Origin: Geobacillus thermocatenulatus
Lineage (GTDB): Bacteria; Bacillota; Bacilli; Bacillales; Anoxybacillaceae
Direction of reading: 5' to 3'
DNA length: 64,000 nt
Assembly (NCBI RefSeq): GCF_002217655.1
Contig: NZ_NEWK01000002.1
Location: 993,164-1,057,163, forward strand
Position numbers and translations under genes: made by a program. The notes beneath the pieces were generated by a model. It was not told the DNA's origin. It saw nothing but the letters and a program-made list of their open reading frames with translations, and did not search any database. This document shows, in pieces, positions 25,687 through 34,982 of this stretch; the stretch's first letter is position 1; the number at the start of each line of letters is the position of its first letter.

Positions 25687-26100
25687 ATGGGGGAACAATG
25701 GCAAACTCTTTATGAGGCGATCGGCGGAGAGGAGACGGTTACGAAACTTGTCGAAGCATTTTACCGTCGCGTGGCCGCGCATCCGGACTTGCGGCCCATT
25801 TTCCCTGACGATTTGACGGAAACCGCCCGCAAGCAAAAACAGTTTTTAACACAATATTTAGGCGGCCCCCCTCTTTACACGGCAGAGCATGGACACCCCA
25901 TGCTGAGGGCGCGTCATCTCCGCTTTGAAATCACGCCGAAGCGGGCGGAAGCGTGGCTTGCCTGCATGCGGGCAGCCATGGACGAAATCGGCTTGTCCGG
26001 GCCGGCGCGCGAACAGTTTTATCACCGGCTCGTACTCACCGCCCATCATATGGTCAATACCCCAGATCATCTGGACAGAAAGGAGCATACCCTTGAGTGA
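25687..26100 (+). CDS. Truncated haemoglobin (YjbI, group II)
   Basis: This 137-aa 2-on-2 globin has the N-terminal [21 protein letters not shown] and a proximal histidine in [11 protein letters not shown]. It binds haem and oxygen and may handle peroxide or nitric oxide. Its last codons overlap the spxH start by 8 bases, an arrangement also found in Bacillus, so expression with SpxH is likely. The frame ends with the stop in TTGAGTGA. Confidence 0.92.
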   Translation: MGEQWQTLYEAIGGEETVTKLVEAFYRRVAAHPDLRPIFPDDLTETARKQKQFLTQYLGGPPLYTAEHGHPMLRARHLRFEITPKRAEAWLACMRAAMDEIGLSGPAREQFYHRLVLTAHHMVNTPDHLDRKEHTLE

Positions 26101-26986
26101 GAAGTTTGCTGGGAAGACGACATCAACTTGCTACCCTTCCCAGCCGCTAGGCAACACAAACAAACCGCTCGAGCTGTATTTGTTTATCGATCCTTTATGC
26201 CCGGAATGCTGGGGGCTTGAACCAGTCATCAAAAAACTGACGATCGAATACGGCCGTTTTTTTACCTTAAGGCACATATTGAGCGGAACATGGGCGACAT
26301 GGAGCGCGTGCAAAGGAACGAAGCCGAAGGCAATGGCCAAAGCGTGGGAATGGGCGGCGAACCGCACCGGCATGTCATGCGATGGCAGCGTCTGGCTCGA
26401 AAACCCGATTTCGAGCCCGTTCGCCCCATCGCTCGCCATTAAAGCGGCGGAAATGCAAGGGAAGCGGGCTGGCCTTCGCTTTTTGCGCAAGCTGCAAGAA
26501 CAGCTCTTTCTGGAAAAACAAAATGTCGCCGATTTGTCGGTGCTCGCCGAATGCGCCGTCAAAGCGGGCTTGGATGTCGATGAATTTTTGCGCGACATGC
26601 ACTCGCCGGGAGCGGCGAAAGCGTTCCAATGTGATTTAAAAATCACCTCGGAAATGGACGTCGACGAAATTCCGACGCTTGTGTTGTTTAATGAAAACAT
26701 TGAAGACGAAGGCATTAAAATTTCCGGATGCTATCCGTACGCCATCTACGTCGAATTGATCGCTGAAATGCTCGGCTTCCATCCTGAACCGTCCTCTCCT
26801 CCTCCGCTGGAATCATTTTTAAGCCATTTTAAATTCGTCGCCACAAAGGAAGTTGCCGTTGTGTACAACTGGACGATCCAAGAAGCGGAAACGGAAATGA
26901 AAAAGCTGCAGCTAAAGCAAAAAGTGGAGCGGGTGCCCGTCAAACACGGAACATTTTGGCGCTATATCGATGATTCCCGTCCCTAA
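26093..26986 (+). CDS. spxH: SpxH (YjbH), DsbA-like ClpXP adaptor for Spx
   Basis: This 297-aa protein has a thioredoxin-like fold with DPLCPECW (CxxC) and [19 protein letters not shown] place the start at TTG 26093, 7 bases after AAGGAG and inside the haemoglobin gene; an ATG far upstream would run through that gene. SpxH binds Spx and speeds its degradation by ClpXP. Spx itself and MecA, another adaptor, are encoded 6-8 kb downstream in the window. The gene ends before a strong terminator. Confidence 0.92.
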   Translation: MSEKFAGKTTSTCYPSQPLGNTNKPLELYLFIDPLCPECWGLEPVIKKLTIEYGRFFTLRHILSGTWATWSACKGTKPKAMAKAWEWAANRTGMSCDGSVWLENPISSPFAPSLAIKAAEMQGKRAGLRFLRKLQEQLFLEKQNVADLSVLAECAVKAGLDVDEFLRDMHSPGAAKAFQCDLKITSEMDVDEIPTLVLFNENIEDEGIKISGCYPYAIYVELIAEMLGFHPEPSSPPPLESFLSHFKFVATKEVAVVYNWTIQEAETEMKKLQLKQKVERVPVKHGTFWRYIDDSRP

Positions 26987-27002
26987 AAGCAGGGATGGGC
27001 GC

Positions 27003-27036
27003 AAGAAAAAGCCCGGCTGACGCCGGGCTTTTTCTT
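27003..27036 (+). terminator. Terminator of the yjbK-spxH run
   Basis: AAGAAAAAGCCCGGC and GCCGGGCTTTTTCTT pair completely around a 4-base loop, 16 bases after the spxH stop. The ~220 bases to the next gene show a TATAAT near 27221 without a convincing -35. Confidence 0.95.
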
Positions 27037-27259
27037 GTTGCCAAGACAACAAAGGGGATGGGAGAAATTGTTCACGGTCAAACAAAGGGGTATCAAGTTT
27101 TGTCTTCCGTTCACGTTTTCATCTTACCAAACGTCCAACCAAATTGGCAACCCGTTTGCTCGTTTGTTCACATTATTGTCATAATTCGCCCTGCGTCATG
27201 ATCAGGCAGACAAACAGCATATAATCAACTAAAGCAAATGGGAAGAGGTGGCCATCGCC

Positions 27260-27457
27260 ATGAAGCAACGCATCGTCTTATCCCTTTGGGCGGCGGCATC
27301 CACTGCCGCCTTTATTCTGAACTTGTTGGGCCTCATGCAACTCCTTCCGCTTTGGGCGACCATGCCGCTTTTGTTCCTCTCCTTGCTTGGATTGGTGGCG
27401 ACATGGAACCGCCGCCATCAGTTTCGTGGATTTCCGTCCAAACGAATGCGGCTGTAG
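27260..27457 (+). CDS. Small two-segment membrane protein
   Basis: This 65-aa protein starts at ATG 27260 behind AGAGGTGG; a GTG at 27248 is in frame. It has two hydrophobic segments (VLSLWAAASTAAFILNLLGL and PLLFLSLLGLVAT) and a basic tail (RRHQFRGFPSKRMRL). No family was recognised. It is convergent with pepF, leaving 13 bases between stops. Confidence 0.6.
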   Translation: MKQRIVLSLWAAASTAAFILNLLGLMQLLPLWATMPLLFLSLLGLVATWNRRHQFRGFPSKRMRL

Positions 27458-27470
27458 CGCCGCATTCGTT

Positions 27471-29297
27471 TCATTTCTCAAGCAGCCGCTCCATCTCATC
27501 AAGCTTCTCCGCAAACACTTGGCACGCTTGGCGAATCGGCTCGGCGCTCGTCATGTCAACGCCGGCTTTTTTTAACACTTCAATCGGGTAATCAGAGCTG
27601 CCGGCTTTCAAAAAGTCGATGTACCGTCTCACCGCCGGTTTGCCTTCTTCCAAAATTTTCTTGCTGAGTGCAGTCGCCGCGCTGAAGCCGGTTGCGTATT
27701 GGTACACGTAGTAGTTGTAATAAAAATGTGGAATGCGCGCCCACTCGAGGCCGATTTCTTTGTCCACGACAATATCATCGCCAAAATACGTTTTATTTAA
27801 GTCGTAATAAAGGGACGTCAACGTCTCGGCCGTCAACGCTTCGCCTTGTTGCGCCTTCAAATGGATCAAATGCTCAAACTCCGCGAACATCGTCTGGCGA
27901 AAAACCGTGCCGCGGAACCCCTCAAGATAATGGTTGAGCAAATAGAGCCGCTTTTTCTCATCATCGATCGTTTTCAGCAAATAGTCGTTCAACAACGCCT
28001 CATTGCACGTCGACGCCACTTCGGCGACAAAGATCGAATAATGGGCATACGGATACGGCTGCGTTTTGCGCGTATAGTAGCTGTGCACCGAATGGCCAAA
28101 TTCATGCACAAGTGTAAACAAATTGTTCACATTGTCCTGCCAGTTGAGCAAAATGTACGGATGGGTGCCGTACGCTCCCGACGAATAGGCGCCGCTTCGC
28201 TTTCCTTTGTTTTCGCGCACATCGACCCAACGGTTGTCAAGTCCCTCTTTTACGATCGCCACATATTCCTCGCCAAGCGGCGCAAGCCCTTCAAGCATAT
28301 ATTGCTTCGCTTCCTCGTACGTCACTTCCATTTTCACTTCTTGCACAAGCGGCGTGTATAAATCGTACATATGCAGTTCATCAAGCCCAAGCACTCGTTT
28401 GCGCAGCCGTACGTACCGGTGCAACAGCGGCAAATGTTCATGAATCGTAGCGATCAAGTTGTCATAGACGCTCTCCGGAATGTTGTTCGCATCCAACGCC
28501 GCTTCCCGCGCCGAACGGTAGCGGCGGATGCGGGCGAAAAAGTTGTCTTTTTTCACCGTGCCGGCAAGCGTATTGGCGAACGTATTTTGAAACTTCTCAT
28601 ACGTATGGTATACGGCGTAAAACGCATCGCGGCGGACGCGGCGGTCCGTGCTTTCTAAAAAGCGGATGAACCGGCCGTGCGTGACTTCGACTTCCTCGCC
28701 GTTTTCATCGATAATCGTCGGAAACGTCAAATCAGCGTTGTTCAACGCGCTGAACGTGTCGGATGTCGCCTGCATCACCTCGGCTGCCTGCGCCAATATC
28801 GCTTCTTCTTCTGCCGACAATACATGCGGGCGCTGGCGCGTAATTTCGTCTAACGCGTGCGCATACAAGCGAAGCGGTTCGTATTGTTCCAAAAACGAGC
28901 GCAGCACCGCTTCATCGATCGCCAAAATTTCCGGCACGATAAACGCCATCGCGCTCGCTGCTTCGCTGTACAAGCTTTTCGCCCGGGCGTCGAGCCCTTG
29001 GTAAAACGAGTTGGTCGTATCTTGATCATAGCGCATATGGGCGTATGTATACAGCTTGCCGAGGCGCATCGATACGTCATCTTGACATTGCAATGCTTCA
29101 TACAGCACTTCCGGCGATTCGCCAAGCCGCCCTTTGTATTCGCCAAGCTTTGGAATCATCGCCTTCACTTGTTTGAACTCTTCTTCCCAGGCGTCATCGG
29201 TGGGAAAAATGTCCTCAAGCCGCCACGTTTCTTCCACCGGAATCTCGCTTCGCAGCGGCAGCGACTTTTTCGTTTTCTTTTCCTCCACCGTCATCAT
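27471..29297 (-). CDS. pepF: Oligoendopeptidase F
   Basis: This 608-aa zinc metallopeptidase of family M3 has the metal site FTLVHEFGHSVHSYY (HExxH) and the distal Glu in EVASTCNEALLND. It cleaves peptides of roughly 7-17 residues in the cytosol, probably processing imported or regulatory peptides. Two adjacent ATGs (29297 and 29294) follow AAGGAGG; the first overlaps the coiA stop in ATGATGA, so translation is coupled to coiA. The B. subtilis locus has the same pair (yjbF-yjbG). Confidence 0.93.
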   Translation of the reverse strand: MMTVEEKKTKKSLPLRSEIPVEETWRLEDIFPTDDAWEEEFKQVKAMIPKLGEYKGRLGESPEVLYEALQCQDDVSMRLGKLYTYAHMRYDQDTTNSFYQGLDARAKSLYSEAASAMAFIVPEILAIDEAVLRSFLEQYEPLRLYAHALDEITRQRPHVLSAEEEAILAQAAEVMQATSDTFSALNNADLTFPTIIDENGEEVEVTHGRFIRFLESTDRRVRRDAFYAVYHTYEKFQNTFANTLAGTVKKDNFFARIRRYRSAREAALDANNIPESVYDNLIATIHEHLPLLHRYVRLRKRVLGLDELHMYDLYTPLVQEVKMEVTYEEAKQYMLEGLAPLGEEYVAIVKEGLDNRWVDVRENKGKRSGAYSSGAYGTHPYILLNWQDNVNNLFTLVHEFGHSVHSYYTRKTQPYPYAHYSIFVAEVASTCNEALLNDYLLKTIDDEKKRLYLLNHYLEGFRGTVFRQTMFAEFEHLIHLKAQQGEALTAETLTSLYYDLNKTYFGDDIVVDKEIGLEWARIPHFYYNYYVYQYATGFSAATALSKKILEEGKPAVRRYIDFLKAGSSDYPIEVLKKAGVDMTSAEPIRQACQVFAEKLDEMERLLEK

Positions 29298-30619
29298 TCC
29301 TCCTTATCCAAATAATCGATACACGAATTATTATTCACCATTCCGTTCATCTTTTCCTGTTTTCTGCTCATTTTCTCCGCGTTTTGAAATTCAAGCGCCT
29401 CCCAATAGCGGCTAAGTGTTGGCGTTTGATGAATTTGCTCAAGAAGCGCAGCATCTTGATGAATCATCTGATCAACGGTAGACGGAAACGACAGCGGCTT
29501 CACTAAATGAAGCTGGTCTCCCTCTTCGCGGCGGAGATAGCCAAGCAGGCTCAACCAATGCAAATACTCGGCGACAGCCTCACGATACGTATCCCGGCCG
29601 ACAAGCGGCAGCCGTCGCGGAACGAGGCGGCCGGTGCGGATTTTGTCATCGAGCCACTGAAATAAAGATACTGCCGTCGCCGGCCGTCCGGTCTTTCCAA
29701 GAAGAAACAAAAGGACATACGTTTGCCAAATGAACGGCGCCGTCTCCCATAAATACCCACGCGGCACCGGCCAGCCTGCTTCGGTCGGAAACAGTGATGG
29801 AACGATGCCCGCCTGGTAAAAATCAGCACAAATGCGGCGCACGGTTTGGTTTGGATAAAGGGGAAACGTCCGCCGCCATTGTTTTTTTCGTTCGAGCCAT
29901 CGTTCCCAAAACGTGGGTGAAAGCGGCAGCGGGCAGGGGGCCATCCAATCGGAGAACGAAAACGACGAAAGCAGAATCGAATCGACCGCAGCGAATGTTC
30001 GCTGCACTGATAGCGGCAGCGGGCGGAAAAGACGGATGAAGCGCTTCGTCTCTGGGCTGTAGTACCATATATGCGGAACAGCCGAATGCGGGGCACGGTG
30101 GGCAAACAGCCACTGAAAGCGGGAGAGCTGCACTTCCCCCGAATATTTTGGCGAACGACGCAAATGATGGGCTCCTAACACCCATAACGGGCGGATGCCG
30201 AGGCGACGGTAGCCGTCATTGCGTTCGCGAAACAGCGATTCATCGATCGTGGAACATTGGTATTCGAGGGCATAAAGGTGTGGGCCATGGCGGAACAATA
30301 CGTCAGGACGCTGCTTGATGGCGGGCAAATACGGCTCGAGCTTCGCCTCCATGCCTTGGCGAATGAGCCACGCGAACAAGTCTCGCTTCCCGGTTAAGTG
30401 ACGCTCCGACTCAGGTTCGTGCTCGACCGGGCAGGCCGCCCCTTTTCGATGGGCGAAATGAGGCAAACGGTAGCGGCCCGACCGGAGCACCACTTCTTGA
30501 CGGCACGCGGGGCAAAAAAACGGTTCTTGCCGTTTCAAGTCCATCAATCTCTCTTTCCCCCATCTTTCCGCCCCGGCAAGCGAAACCGTCCTGCCATCAG
30601 CTGAGAGAGCGACAAACAA
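29294..30619 (-). CDS. coiA: CoiA-like competence protein
   Basis: This ~441-aa protein has an N-terminal CoiA region with paired cysteines (FFCPACRQEVVLRSG...LPHFAH) and a nuclease-like core (LYALEYQCSTIDESLF), followed by KYSGEVQLSRFQW. CoiA acts during natural transformation. I suggest a TTG at 30619, 8 bases after AAAGGAAG; a GTG at 30628 overlaps that site. The gene runs directly into pepF. Whether this organism is naturally competent is not shown by the window. Confidence 0.85.
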   Translation of the reverse strand: MFVALSADGRTVSLAGAERWGKERLMDLKRQEPFFCPACRQEVVLRSGRYRLPHFAHRKGAACPVEHEPESERHLTGKRDLFAWLIRQGMEAKLEPYLPAIKQRPDVLFRHGPHLYALEYQCSTIDESLFRERNDGYRRLGIRPLWVLGAHHLRRSPKYSGEVQLSRFQWLFAHRAPHSAVPHIWYYSPETKRFIRLFRPLPLSVQRTFAAVDSILLSSFSFSDWMAPCPLPLSPTFWERWLERKKQWRRTFPLYPNQTVRRICADFYQAGIVPSLFPTEAGWPVPRGYLWETAPFIWQTYVLLFLLGKTGRPATAVSLFQWLDDKIRTGRLVPRRLPLVGRDTYREAVAEYLHWLSLLGYLRREEGDQLHLVKPLSFPSTVDQMIHQDAALLEQIHQTPTLSRYWEALEFQNAEKMSRKQEKMNGMVNNNSCIDYLDKEE

Positions 30620-30761
30620 TATGATCACTTCCTTTCCAGTGAAACATGATTTCCTGTGGGCGAAAGCAGCTGGGATGTCCGCTGCTCCCCTTCACCGTCG
30701 AGTTCTTCCCTTTTATTCGTTGACCATCGCCGGTTTTCCTGCCCAAAGACAAACTGCGCCG

Positions 30762-30787
30762 AAAAAAGTCCGCCGATTCGGCGGACT
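30762..30787 (-). terminator. Terminator of cardiolipin synthase gene
   Basis: AGTCCGCCG and CGGCGGACT form a 9-bp stem with a 3-base loop, and a run of six Ts follows on the minus strand. It lies 20 bases past the stop at 30807. Confidence 0.9.
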
Positions 30788-30806
30788 CGCGTTTACAAAC
30801 GGTTGG

Positions 30807-32318
30807 TTACAACAAAGGCGACAACAGCCGGGAGACCGATTCCGCAATGCGCACCCGGAACGGGCGCTGTTGAAACTGTTCGTAGTCGATCATGGAAGCG
30901 TGGCGAAAATCTTCCAAAAAGTCGCGGACGAGTTTATGAATGCTGTCGGTATAATACAAAAAGGCGTTCACTTCAAAGTTTAAATGGAAACTGCGCATAT
31001 CCATGTTCGCCGTTCCGATCGAGGCGAGCTCGCCATCGACGACGATGACTTTGCTGTGTAAAAACCCTTTCTCATACTCGTAAATTTTCACCCCAGCCTC
31101 GAGCAGCTCGGGAAAATACGAGCGCGAAGCGTAAAAGACAATTTTTTTATCCGGACGCTTCGGCGCCAGCAGGCGAACATCGATGCCGCTTAACGCCGCC
31201 ACTTTGAGCGCCGTCAAAATGTCTTCATCCGGCACAAAGTACGGCGAGGCCACCCAAATCGACCGTTTGGCCGACGTAATCATGGCAAAATACAGCTGTT
31301 TGATCACTTCCCACTTTTGGTCCGGACCGCCGGCAATGAGCTGCACCCCGCCTTGCCCTTCCTCGACGATGAGCGGCGGCGACAAATAGTCCGGCGTCAA
31401 CAAGCGTTCTCCCGTCATGTAATACCAATCTTGCAAAAAAATGAGCTGGAGCGTCCGGACGGCTTCACCGCGGATCAATAAGTGCGTATCGCGCCAAAAT
31501 CCGAAATATTTGTTTTTTCCTAAATACTCATCTCCGATGTTCAGCCCGCCGACAAAGCCGACGCCTCCATCGATGACGATGATCTTTCGGTGATTGCGGA
31601 AATTGATCTGGTTGCTTAAAAACGGGAGGCGTACTGGTGAAAACGGGATCATCTCGACGCCAGCCGCGCGCAGCTCCTCGATATAGGCGTTTGACAACTT
31701 CCAACTTCCAACGGCGTCGTACAAAAAACGGACGCGCACCCCTTGGCGCGCCTTTTCCATCAAGACGCGCTTCAACTGTTGGCCGATTTCATCATGGCGG
31801 ACGATATAATATTCTAAATGAATATGGTGTTCCGCTTTTTCCAGTTCAGCAAAGATAGAAGAAAATGTCTCCTCTCCGTTCGTCAACACTGCCGTCTGCG
31901 AGGCGAGTGAAACCGGATGCTGGCCGATGCGATAAGCAAGGCGCAAAAGTGGACGCTGATGGGGCGCCATCGGCAGCCGCTCGACGGCAATCGGCGACGG
32001 CTCTTGAAACTTGAGCAGCACCGCCTCATCAAAATGGGCTTTCTTTTTATAGCGCCGTTGTTGCCAATAGTTGCGCCCGAACAATAAATAAAACAAAAAG
32101 CCGACAATCGGAAAGCTCCCCAGCACCGCCAGCCAAGCGATCGTCTGCGCCGGCTTTCGATTCTCAAGAGAAATGACCAGCGCAATAAAGATGACGGAAC
32201 AAGACATCAATACGCTGAAAAGACCAAGCAGCTTCCCTTCCCAAAACCCGTTCGTCAATGCCAGCAACGCGCCGACAATGACCACAAGAATCGCCACTCT
32301 CGATGTGTTTCGCAACAA
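30807..32318 (-). CDS. cls: Cardiolipin synthase (phospholipase D type)
   Basis: This 503-aa enzyme condenses two phosphatidylglycerols into cardiolipin. Two N-terminal membrane segments lie within the first ~65 residues. Two HKD motifs follow: NHRKIIVIDGGVGFVGG near residue 250 and HSKVIVVDGELASIGTANMD near residue 430. Length matches ClsA (YwnE) at ~480-500 aa. In B. subtilis no cls gene stands between mecA and coiA, so its presence here is a lineage-specific arrangement. Confidence 0.93.
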   Translation of the reverse strand: MLRNTSRVAILVVIVGALLALTNGFWEGKLLGLFSVLMSCSVIFIALVISLENRKPAQTIAWLAVLGSFPIVGFLFYLLFGRNYWQQRRYKKKAHFDEAVLLKFQEPSPIAVERLPMAPHQRPLLRLAYRIGQHPVSLASQTAVLTNGEETFSSIFAELEKAEHHIHLEYYIVRHDEIGQQLKRVLMEKARQGVRVRFLYDAVGSWKLSNAYIEELRAAGVEMIPFSPVRLPFLSNQINFRNHRKIIVIDGGVGFVGGLNIGDEYLGKNKYFGFWRDTHLLIRGEAVRTLQLIFLQDWYYMTGERLLTPDYLSPPLIVEEGQGGVQLIAGGPDQKWEVIKQLYFAMITSAKRSIWVASPYFVPDEDILTALKVAALSGIDVRLLAPKRPDKKIVFYASRSYFPELLEAGVKIYEYEKGFLHSKVIVVDGELASIGTANMDMRSFHLNFEVNAFLYYTDSIHKLVRDFLEDFRHASMIDYEQFQQRPFRVRIAESVSRLLSPLL

Positions 32319-32370
32319 AACCCCTCCACCCAGCTCTTCATGATGGCCGTTTTTCTTCCACTAACGTAGA

Positions 32371-32400
32371 AAACGCCGATTTCTAGCGGCGAAATCGGCG
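32371..32400 (-). terminator. Terminator of mecA
   Basis: CGCCGATTT and AAATCGGCG form a 9-bp stem with a 9-base loop, and TTTTC follows on the minus strand, 12 bases past the mecA stop. Confidence 0.8.
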
Positions 32401-32412
32401 GAATGGAAACAA

Positions 32413-33093
32413 TTATGAGACTGGAAAATACGTTTTGATCGTTTCGAGTGCATTGTCGCCCATAATTTCAGTCCCGTATTCTTCAAGTCGATAAATCGTC
32501 AGCTGGGAATCGCTTCCGTATTCCAACAGAAGGCTGAGCATATTGTCTACTTCCTGCTCGGTGTAGCGCTCGTCAAACTCGACGAACAAGTAATAGTGGC
32601 CTTCAAATTGGAACAGGCGGTTCGACAACCGAGAGAAGTCAGCGCGATGGGCCAAGGAAATGACGTCCTCGATGTCCTTGAACGAAAGGATGAACTGAAG
32701 AACGTCTTGCTCTTCTCTCTCCTCGGCGTCCCCGCTTTGACCAAAGTGGAAATGGTGGCCGAACAGCGATTCCATCTTTTCATCAGCTGACAGCGAAAAC
32801 TCGCGCCATTTCTCTTCTGGAAGCGGCAGCTCGAGCTTGCTTCCGTCTTTGGACAACTGCGCTTTCGTCACGACGACTTCAAGCCCTTTTTCGAGCGCCT
32901 GCACTTGGATCCAAAGCGGACCGTCGAGCGAAAAATCGCTTTCCCCATGAACTTCATCCATCATTTCCCAAAACAACTCTTCGCTTCGTTCCCGATTGTA
33001 CCAAATTTCCTCGCGGTCAAAACCCCGCTCCTCTATATCAACATAGGAAATGTAAAATTTCACGGTATGCTCGTTGATGCGTTCGATTTCCAT
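32413..33093 (-). CDS. mecA: MecA adaptor protein
   Basis: This 226-aa adaptor delivers substrates such as ComK to ClpCP. The N-terminal domain begins MEIERINEHTVKFYISYVDI, a charged linker lies at ~residues 105-140, and the C-terminal ClpC-binding domain contains LVEFDERYTEQEVDN. In B. subtilis MecA also affects Spx. The ~200 bases between mecA and the divergent terC contain its ribosome site and AT-rich sequence, with a perfect palindrome TGAAACGGTTTCA at 33148-33160. Confidence 0.95.
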   Translation of the reverse strand: MEIERINEHTVKFYISYVDIEERGFDREEIWYNRERSEELFWEMMDEVHGESDFSLDGPLWIQVQALEKGLEVVVTKAQLSKDGSKLELPLPEEKWREFSLSADEKMESLFGHHFHFGQSGDAEEREEQDVLQFILSFKDIEDVISLAHRADFSRLSNRLFQFEGHYYLFVEFDERYTEQEVDNMLSLLLEYGSDSQLTIYRLEEYGTEIMGDNALETIKTYFPVS

Positions 33094-33303
33094 TTCTCAA
33101 CTCTCCCTTCTAAAACAGAGAAATAAAAAAGGAAGGGATCGTGCCCCTGAAACGGTTTCAATCAAAACTGATGATCTTGTACTTTTATTTTATGATAAAA
33201 AGTGAAAGAAGGGAAATAAAAAAACGCATTTTTAAAAATTGGTTATGAAACCGGCCATGCCCTACTATAATGATGATGAACACGGACGGAATGAGGGACG
33301 CCT

Positions 33304-33963
33304 ATGGTGGATGAATACATCGTTTCCATCTTGCTGATTATCGGCATTGATGTCATTCTTGGCGGGGACAATGCGGTTGTCATTGCGCTGGCAAGCCGCA
33401 ACTTGCCGGAACAAAAGCGGAACATCGCCATTGTCCTCGGCACGGCGCTGGCGATCGCCATCCGCATTTTGCTGACCGCAGCGGTCGTATGGCTGCTAAC
33501 CATCCCGTTTCTGCAACTTGCCGGCGGCCTCCTCTTGTTTTGGATCGCCTTGAAACTGATCGGGCAAAAAGACGAAAAACCGACGATGATCAAAGCCGAA
33601 CCGTCGCTTTGGAAAGCCATCCAGACGATCGTCGCCGCCGATGTCGCCATGGGCCTTGACAACGTCATCGCCATCGCTGGAGCGGCTCAAGGCCATATCG
33701 GACTTGTTGTGTTCGGTTTTCTCTGTTCCGTTCCTATCATCATTTTAGGCAGCAAAATCATCCTTTATGCCATGGAACGATTCCCGATTCTCATTTATGC
33801 CGGCGGCGCCCTCTTGGCGTACACCGCTGGAAAGATGATCGCTGCCGAAGAGCGGTTGCGCCCGTTTTACCCCCCGAATGGGGAGGCGCTGTTTCCCATG
33901 GCGGCGGCCGTTCTTGCCGTTTTGCTCGGCTTGGCGGCCCACCGTCGGTCGCGCGCCGCATAA
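33304..33963 (+). CDS. TerC-family membrane protein (YjbE)
   Basis: This 219-aa polytopic protein has the family motifs GGDNAVVIALASRNLP in the first helix and ADVAMGLDNVIAIAGAAQGHIGL in the middle. TerC proteins export manganese or metallate proteins during secretion in Bacillus; YjbE is one such member. I looked for a manganese riboswitch upstream and saw no clear one. It stands alone and shares a bidirectional terminator with spx. Confidence 0.9.
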   Translation: MVDEYIVSILLIIGIDVILGGDNAVVIALASRNLPEQKRNIAIVLGTALAIAIRILLTAAVVWLLTIPFLQLAGGLLLFWIALKLIGQKDEKPTMIKAEPSLWKAIQTIVAADVAMGLDNVIAIAGAAQGHIGLVVFGFLCSVPIIILGSKIILYAMERFPILIYAGGALLAYTAGKMIAAEERLRPFYPPNGEALFPMAAAVLAVLLGLAAHRRSRAA

Positions 33964-33973
33964 AGCAAATGAT

Positions 33974-34012
33974 AAAAAACTTCTACATGGCAGGCCATGT
34001 AGAAGTTTTTTT
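33974..34012. terminator. Bidirectional terminator between terC and spx
   Basis: AAAAACTTCTACATGG and CCATGTAGAAGTTTTT form a 16-bp stem with a 4-base loop. A and T runs on both sides let it serve both convergent genes. Confidence 0.95.
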
Positions 34013-34013
34013 A

Positions 34014-34412
34014 TTACCCGTTCACCAGCCGCTGCGCTTCACGAAGCTGATACGCCCGCACTTTGCGCGGCAGAAAGCGGCGGATTTCATCTTCGTTGTA
34101 GCCGACTTGAAGCCGCTTTTCATCAATGATGATCGGTCGGCGCAAAATGCCTGGGTTTTTTTGAATGAGTTCGTACAAATCTTGCAGCGGGAGAGCTTCC
34201 AAGTTAATGTTCAGCTTCTGGAATACTTTCGAACGGGTGGAAATGATCTCATCCGTCCCCGTTTCCGTCATCCGCAAAATCTCTTTAATCTCCTCGACCG
34301 TGAGCGGCTCGGAGAAAATATTGCGCTCGACATAAGGAATATTGTGCTTCTCGAGCCACGCCTTCGCCTTGCGGCATGACGTGCAGCTCGGTGATGTGTA
34401 TAGCTTGACCAC
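34014..34412 (-). CDS. spx: Transcriptional regulator Spx
   Basis: This 132-aa protein is nearly identical to B. subtilis Spx in core motifs. The redox switch CTSC is at residues 10-13, followed by [23 protein letters not shown] and [20 protein letters not shown]. Spx binds the RNA polymerase alpha subunit and redirects transcription under disulfide stress. The start is the GTG at 34412, after AAGGAGTGA; the upstream frame is unsupported. SpxH and MecA, encoded nearby, control its turnover. Confidence 0.96.
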   Translation of the reverse strand: MVKLYTSPSCTSCRKAKAWLEKHNIPYVERNIFSEPLTVEEIKEILRMTETGTDEIISTRSKVFQKLNINLEALPLQDLYELIQKNPGILRRPIIIDEKRLQVGYNEDEIRRFLPRKVRAYQLREAQRLVNG

Positions 34413-34456
34413 TTCGATCACTCCTTTTGACAAGGAATCCCTTGCTTCCCTCGTCC

Positions 34457-34509
34457 GTCAGACGACAGACGTGCACCGCTATGCCGGTTTGACGTCTGAC
34501 AGCATAGCG
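34457..34509 (-). promoter_or_regulatory. Interleaved inverted repeats in spx upstream region
   Basis: GTCAGACG (34457) pairs with CGTCTGAC (34493), and CGCTATGC (34477) pairs with GCATAGCG (34502). The pairs interleave, so the RNA could adopt two exclusive hairpins or a pseudoknot. The rest of the ~300-base gap 34413-34714 has a TATAAT-like box on the minus strand near 34590 and no other gene on that strand. Confidence 0.4.
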
Positions 34510-34714
34510 ACACGGCCTGGACACCAGTCTGGCGATCAGCCGCTTTGCCAATCGTTTGCAAATTGAAATGACTTTAACATGATATATTATACAATACATC
34601 GGCCAAGAAAGATATAGTTTTTCGATGATAAATGCAATTTTCTTTCTTTCCTCTTCCAAAGTGAAGGCAAATCCTCTACAATCAAAGTAGAAAAGGAAAA
34701 GGGAGGAAGAACCG

Positions 34715-34894
34715 ATGGCCGGCTATTTCATCGACTTTGCCATTGCTTCGGCATTGATCGTCGTCCTCACCGCATTGATGGGGAACATCAGCAACACGAT
34801 CGGGGAGCGGCTGTTCGGCCGAAAACGGGAAAAGCACGTCGAGGCCTCCCGCCGCATCCAACAAGGATGGAAAGTCGTCGGGGGAAAAAAATAA
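34715..34894 (+). CDS. Small membrane-anchored basic protein
   Basis: This 59-aa protein has a strong ribosome site (GGGAGG, 9 bases before ATG). One membrane segment is followed by a basic amphipathic tail: FIDFAIASALIVVLTALMGN, then GERLFGRKREKHVEASRRIQ. It lies between spx (divergent) and the convergent opp operon and is followed by a long GC hairpin. No family was recognised. The good start and terminator support a real gene. Confidence 0.65.
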   Translation: MAGYFIDFAIASALIVVLTALMGNISNTIGERLFGRKREKHVEASRRIQQGWKVVGGKK

Positions 34895-34918
34895 CGCGCC
34901 AAGACAGGCGCATAGGCG

Positions 34919-34974
34919 GGCGCCGCCTCTTTCACCGTTCGCATCATGCGGCGATGAAGGAGCGGCGCTCTTTT
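34919..34974 (+). terminator. Long-stem terminator after the 59-aa gene
   Basis: GCGCCGCCTC, then TTTCACCG, pairs with CGGCGATGAA, then GGAGCGGCGC (interrupted stem), followed by TCTTTT. It separates the small gene from the convergent oppF. Confidence 0.7.
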
Positions 34975-34982
34975 CGATTCTG

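Noticed and set aside
33148-33160. Palindrome TGAAACGGTTTCA as a cre site near mecA
   Set aside because: The centre does not fit the CcpA consensus (no central CG at the required place), so only the palindrome itself is noted.
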